Below are positions 59,278 to 64,000 of a DNA stretch of 64,000 nt, one piece after another (position 1 is the first letter of the stretch; each line of letters starts with the position of its first letter). Under the pieces are notes generated by a model that worked only from the letters and a program-made list of their open reading frames with translations, was not told the origin of the DNA and did no database searches. Origin of the DNA: Moniliophthora roreri (taxonomy: Eukaryota; Basidiomycota; Agaricomycetes; Agaricales; Marasmiaceae); contig LATX02000035.1 of NCBI GenBank assembly GCA_001466705.2, positions 1,116,001-1,180,000 on the forward strand, given 5' to 3'. The position numbers were made by a program, and so were the translations under genes.

Positions 59278-62200
59278 ATGCCGGTCTCTCAACCCGATGG
59301 CGTTCCCTTCTCTTTGTGGGAATTCAACACAATTCTATAGAATATCGGACTTACTCATGCATTGTTTTCAGCTTCACGTCACTCATTCGAGAAATCGCGA
59401 AAGATGTCTCCAAAAAATCGAGTCAAAGCCATCCCGCACTCGCCACATTCGATAGATGGTTGAAACAGCTCAAGTTAAAGCACTCTCTCTTGCCTTCTGG
59501 CTCCGCAGCGATAATACTTCGCTTACTGTTCCCCCACGAGGACGCCAGACGCAAATACGACATGCAAGAATACTTGCTTTCCCGCGAGCTCGCCAAATGT
59601 CTAGGTGTATGTGAGGAACGAATCAATGAGAAATGTATTGTGGATGAGACGGTGTGCTTTGGAGAGCAGTTGCAAAGAGTACTCGCATTGTCAAGCTCGG
59701 TGCGTTTCACTCCCTTCCTCTTTCACTTGTCGGCTCACAAGAGTCTTGCAGGATCCGGAAGGCTATATCTCCTCATTGAGCATAAGTACTGTAGACTCCC
59801 TTCTCGATGAACTTGCTTCAAAATCAAGGTTCTCAGACAGCTCGGTACGCAAGAGGATAAGTGCAAGTAAACGCCGCAGGCGAGAAGATGTCCTGAAAGA
59901 CCTTTTCCGTCCACTTTGCCCTTTCGATGCTGCCTGCCTTGCTCAAATCATTTTGAAGGATCTCAGGCCCCTGATGTATCCTCTATCCGAGAAGCAGATG
60001 CATTACACGGCTGCGCTCAAGGTCAAATCGAATTCGGTTGAAGAGCTGACCATCTTCGACGCAATGAAGATGTGGGACCCGACACTCTCGATGCTGAAGA
60101 TGCATCGTGTCTGCTCTTCGCTGAGTGATGCGGCAGATTCATTCGAGCGAGGGCAGTGTACTTTCAAGCCTTCGTTCGGTGTACAAATTGCAGTGGGGTC
60201 CTACTCTATCTTGCGGCGTAACGATGGCTGAATTTGTGTCTAGGTGCCCAAATCGCAGAAAGGTAGAAGTATCAAGAACGTGTTGTCGCATTTCGAAGGT
60301 TCCGAGGTGGTCTGGGCTGAGACCAAATACGATGGAGAAAGGGCACAAATCCATGTCCAAATTACCAATGGGGTCCCAAGAGTCAAGATTTTCAGTAAAT
60401 CAAAGAGAGACTCCACTCTGGATCGAATAGCGGTGCATCCAATTATCCTAGAATGTCTAAGTTTAGACAGACATATAGGGAGTTCCAAAGTGCGACGGGA
60501 TGTTATTCTTGATGCTGAGATGGTTCCATTTTCTGGTAATAAGATTGAAGGTGTGTTGCAATCGTCTCTGGTAGCGTTAAAACTTATAGAAGCCTCTCAC
60601 AGAATTCTGGCGTATACGTAATCTCATCGAAGAGACTGCGGTTGGTGCTCGTGCACGCAGGAATCCAGTACCGGAATCACGAGTTGAGACACAAGAAACA
60701 CAGGAGACAGAGTGCGTGCCCTACCTTTTCTTCTTCAGAAGATACTGATCAGATTTGCGTAGCCATTCTCAACAGTCAGGAAGCATCAATAACGGGCTCC
60801 AGCTCGGCTTAGTCTTCTTCGACGTCATGTACCTGAATGGCGAGTCCTTCTTAACCACCCCATACAAGAAACGCCATGTAATGCTTGAATCGCTCATCCG
60901 CGAGATACCTGGCAAAGCCGTACTGGCTCAACGTTGGCCTATCTACATGATGGGGACCCAACGTCACGCTACGGGATTAGCGAGCTGGAAATTACCTCCA
61001 CAGAAGCGTCCTAATGAGGATCATGAATCCAGTGTTCGAGGACATGCTCGATCGCCAGAGCAAGGACTCGCTATGATTTTTGCACGTCGTTTAGCATCGT
61101 ACGAAGAGGGCCTTGTACTCAAAGCCGCTGAGTCTGCTTACAACGATTGGAAGCTTCCCTGGGTGAAGTTGAAGGCAGACTACATACCAGGCTTGGGAGA
61201 TGGTTTAGATCTTGTCGTGCTAGGTGCATGTTGGCACAGGGATAGAGCTATGGAGCTTCGGGTCCCTCGGGGCGTTCTGACGACGTTTCATATCGGTGCA
61301 TTAATGAATCAAGCCGAGGTTGAGACTGATGTGGGCGACTTCTAACCGTTGAAGCTGCCTCGTTCTGATCCATCCCAACAGCCAGAAAACACGAGACCCA
61401 AGTACCTCATATATTTTACTGTGTCATATGGCTTGTCCCGAGAAGAACTGGAGGAAAAGAATTGTCGATTCAAGTGTAGTGATACCATTCCTTTGGCTGC
61501 TACAGAGGTCAGTGAGCGTTCGTTCTAACGTGGCCTATTTGCTCACCTGCTTGCGTTCAACAGCGATATCACGAGTTGGACTACGATTTTGAGTTGAGAA
61601 CAGACATACCTGCTCCTGAGATGCTCCTTGTGAAGCCATGGTTGGCGGAGATATTCGGCGATAGATTCACAAAGACTAATTGTTATCCCGTTAGTTTTCG
61701 GCCACCGGATTCCTTCATATTCACTGACGTTTGCCACCTTTAGTACTATGAAATTCGTTGGCCTCGTATCTCCAAGTTTCATGATCCATACGAACGCAGC
61801 TGGAAAGCAGGTAAATCCCTAAACGAGATAGAAGCTATAGGGGCAAGTGCCATGGGGGTCGATGAAGACTTGAGGAGGTCCAGCGCACATATGTGGGGCA
61901 AAGAGACTTCCAAAACAGTTGGTGGCCTATGGGGCTACAGAGTGCAATTCTGGGAGGCCAAATTAGGCGTCAAGCAACGCGAGAGCAATCAAAAGAAGTC
62001 GTCTGCCATTGCGGAGTCGCTATTATCACAAAAGCGTCAAAGACTCATCCATGTTGACGAGAATGGGTCTAGATATGACTCTTCCGACGACGGTTCTCAG
62101 TCCTTGCAGAGCAAGAGTTTGGAGAGTCAGAGTCAGAGATCAATCACAGCGAAACTCTCACAACCACTTCGAGACACTGCACTCAACGTACCTGGAGCTC

Positions 62201-62817
62201 AGACGAAGGGAACCTTTCCAAGAATCTCCACGCCAGATACCGTTGAAAGCCAGGAGAACGACCTTGACACCGTCTCACCCGACGTAAAAACGAAGTACCC
62301 CAGTCCCCCGATCTCTCCCGTGAAGCCTGCTCTCTCGAAGGAAGGAGATGGTACTTATTCTATCTCTGGAAAGCAATTTACCACACGTCGAGGCATTTCT
62401 CATGAAGAAGGGGAACCAATGTCCGTACAACTCAACCATTCGTATACAACCATTGCGGATTTTTTCCGCGATGCTGTGGTCTGGTATGAAGATGCCGACA
62501 CTCTTGCCATAACAGATCAAGGCTGTTTGGCTGTAATACAGAAACATTTGGAGGATAACAGGGTCCATGGGACTGGGGCTGTTCTCACCGGGTGTGGTTG
62601 GCATCCAACTTTTCGTGGGTCATCGTGGGTGAAGCAGGGAGTTATATTTCTGGATGCGAGGTCATTGGAGGACTTTAAGCGCCTTTTGGCGGACCGAGAG
62701 AGAAGAAGCCCGGTAGGACTTCGAAAGCCAATTTGGATCTTTGATCGGGACAGATTTGAGTGGGTTGCGGATATGGAAAGCCTGAAAGCACAGGCTTTAG
62801 GAATAATTTCAAGTTAA
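59278..62817 (+). CDS. LIG4: ATP-dependent DNA ligase, LIG4-like
   Basis: The gene codes for an ATP-dependent ligase, probably of the DNA ligase IV branch that seals breaks in non-homologous end joining. The ATG at 59278 opens MPVSQPDGVPFS, spliced to FFTSLIREIAKDVSKKS. The DNA-binding domain has LRLLFPHEDARRKYDMQEYL. The nucleotidyltransferase motif I is ETKYDGERAQIH, with the active-site Lys codon at 60325-60327. Motif III is LVFFDVMYLNGES, motif IV is YEEGLVLKAAES, and motif V is WVKLKADYIPGLGDGLDLVV. A linker with Ser-rich stretches follows, then a single BRCT-like region (VHGTGAVLTGCGWHPTFRGS) and the end AQALGIISS. Yeast and human LIG4 carry two BRCT domains. Here the first is degenerate or missing, so a separate fungal ligase branch is possible. 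About nine introns. Confidence 0.84.
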
Positions 62818-62982
62818 ATGGATGTACAAAGATCTACAGCATGCTTATCTTTATCTCATATTTATCAGGACGCTGTATCTTCGTGCATGACCCTCCTATG
62901 GAAACAGATTGATTTCCGAATGAAACTTTTCAATAGTGATGTAGGAGAACAGGAAGCGAGCGGTTGGGTCAGCCATGTCTCA

Positions 62983-63600
62983 TTATTGGGATAATAATGT
63001 GATAAACGGAGCGTAAACAGTCTTTGCCTCAGGATGATCGCATTGGCCTTCCCAGAATTCCCAGTTACAATGCATCTTAGTAAAGTAAAATGAGCAAACA
63101 GGGTCATGATGAGAATTTAGAAGAATCAGGAGCACTAGCAGGCGGCCCGGATCAGAGGAAGTCGAAAACTTTATCGGCTTCTTGGCACCTTCCAGAGCGC
63201 TGGATATGCCGAGAAAAGCCGACGGCAAGCCACGTGACTGCCGAATTTCAACCCTCCAGGCTTCGACTGTCGACATGGACAGGTAAACCTTTTTATCAGT
63301 ATCATTTCCACTGAGAGTGATAAGCTATCGCGCTTACCGGTGAGCTCTCTGACCAGCACAGATCTCACATTGAATCTCCCGTGCTAAAAGCTTCTCTACC
63401 TTGAAGTTTGATGAGAAAGGCTACACATCCAATGTATCCGGAATCTCCAAGTCCTCGCTAGTGATGAAACGAACTTCTCCCGGCCTTTAACGTCAATCAA
63501 CTTGAAGGTCCCACCGGGCTCTCAATACAGGTAGAATGATCATCACTTCATCTTTGGGAATCACGCTATCACTTATGGGAACCAACAACTCTGATTGTTA
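62983..63600 (-). CDS. Partly resolved uncharacterised gene at the right edge
   Basis: A + strand ligase converges on this minus-strand gene. The final exons read HGRFNVRSVLVRELT, then, after an intron with a GTAAGC donor, VEAWRVEIRQSRGLPSAFLG and EGAKKPIKFSTSSDPGRL, stop at 62983. An upstream piece reads LLVPISDSVIPKDEVMIILP (near 63530-63600), and another ITSEDLEIPDTLD. The pieces look coding and join in part, but the first exons and the exact phase between 63480 and 63540 are not settled. No domain is recognised. Upstream exons may lie between 63600 and 63840. Confidence 0.38.
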
Positions 63601-63849
63601 CACAACGTCGCTGTTTACTTGATGCCGTACGACGACAACAGCCGGGGCCGTCTGTATCTAGTTCTATGGTGCGGACGAACAGAAAGAAGTGCTGTTCCAC
63701 CGGCTGCGGGTCACTGTGAGTTTCGACTCTCAGCCTATTCTGGCCAATCTGTCCTGAATAGTGAGAGCTTTTCGGAAGCATCTGGGTTTATTGGACATCC
63801 TGAGCGCGGCAATTACACACGGATGTGGTAGACAGCATAAGGTTTCACA

Positions 63850-64000
63850 ATAGAACAGCATATACCATGGCTGATAATCCTATATTTACAACGCCTGGCC
63901 TCGAGCATCAGTGAATGAAAAAAAGGAGTATTAACTACTTAGAGGGTATATCCACGCGCCACAGAGCTCCCCGAAAACCAGCCGTCAATAATTCTGAATC
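63850..64000. other. Right-edge sequence with no supported gene
   Basis: About 150 bp at the right end contain no frame I can support. A gene from beyond the window may begin here. Confidence 0.3.

Overview
The window is nuclear DNA from a filamentous basidiomycete, most likely an Agaricomycete (mushroom-forming fungus). The evidence is closely packed genes on both strands, many GT-AG introns of about 45-60 bp inside almost every gene, fungal families such as TDA3, NHA1, LRG1, SLT2 and a Zn2Cys6 regulator, and families I know mainly from Agaricomycetes (DUF6533, DUF7330-like). There are no operons or ribosome binding sites. Gene models come from reading frames joined by hand at splice signals. 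Outer limits are usually firm, but some inner exon borders are approximate.

Layout, left to right. 0.4-6 kb: mitochondrial pyruvate dehydrogenase kinase-type kinase (-), an odd tandem array of small cysteine exons (-), and the dual-specificity phosphatase YVH1 (-). 6-12 kb: two tandem NHA1-type Na+/H+ antiporters (-) with a tiny + strand gene between them. 12.5-18.5 kb: a large LIM-RhoGAP like LRG1 (-) and a DUF7330-like protein (-). 18.7-21.3 kb: NBP35 (+) convergent with TDA3 (-). 21.5-29.7 kb: the cell-wall MAP kinase SLT2 (-), symplekin/PTA1 (-), and VMA10 (+), divergent from symplekin. 31-41.5 kb: an unknown coiled-coil protein (+), a p24 cargo receptor (-), a poorly resolved gene (-), a Zn2Cys6 regulator (-) and a DUF6533 membrane protein (-). 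43.5-50.3 kb: the ribosomal genes RPP2 (-) and RPS15 (+) diverging from one intergenic region, a degenerate-homeodomain protein (-) and PRP6 (+). 50.4-62.8 kb: a protein with five repeated zinc-knuckle-like modules (+), an HEFGH-motif protein (-), a MITE-like element, a kinase-fold protein (-) and a LIG4-like DNA ligase (+). A partly resolved gene (-) lies at the right edge.

Most genes are housekeeping and unrelated, as is normal for fungi. Two links are visible. LRG1 (a Rho1 GAP) and SLT2 (the MAP kinase downstream of Rho1-Pkc1) act in the same cell-wall integrity pathway and lie about 4 kb apart. RPP2 and RPS15 share a promoter region. The least explained items are the five-module cysteine protein at 50.4-54.7 kb and the exon-cassette array at 3.0-3.7 kb.
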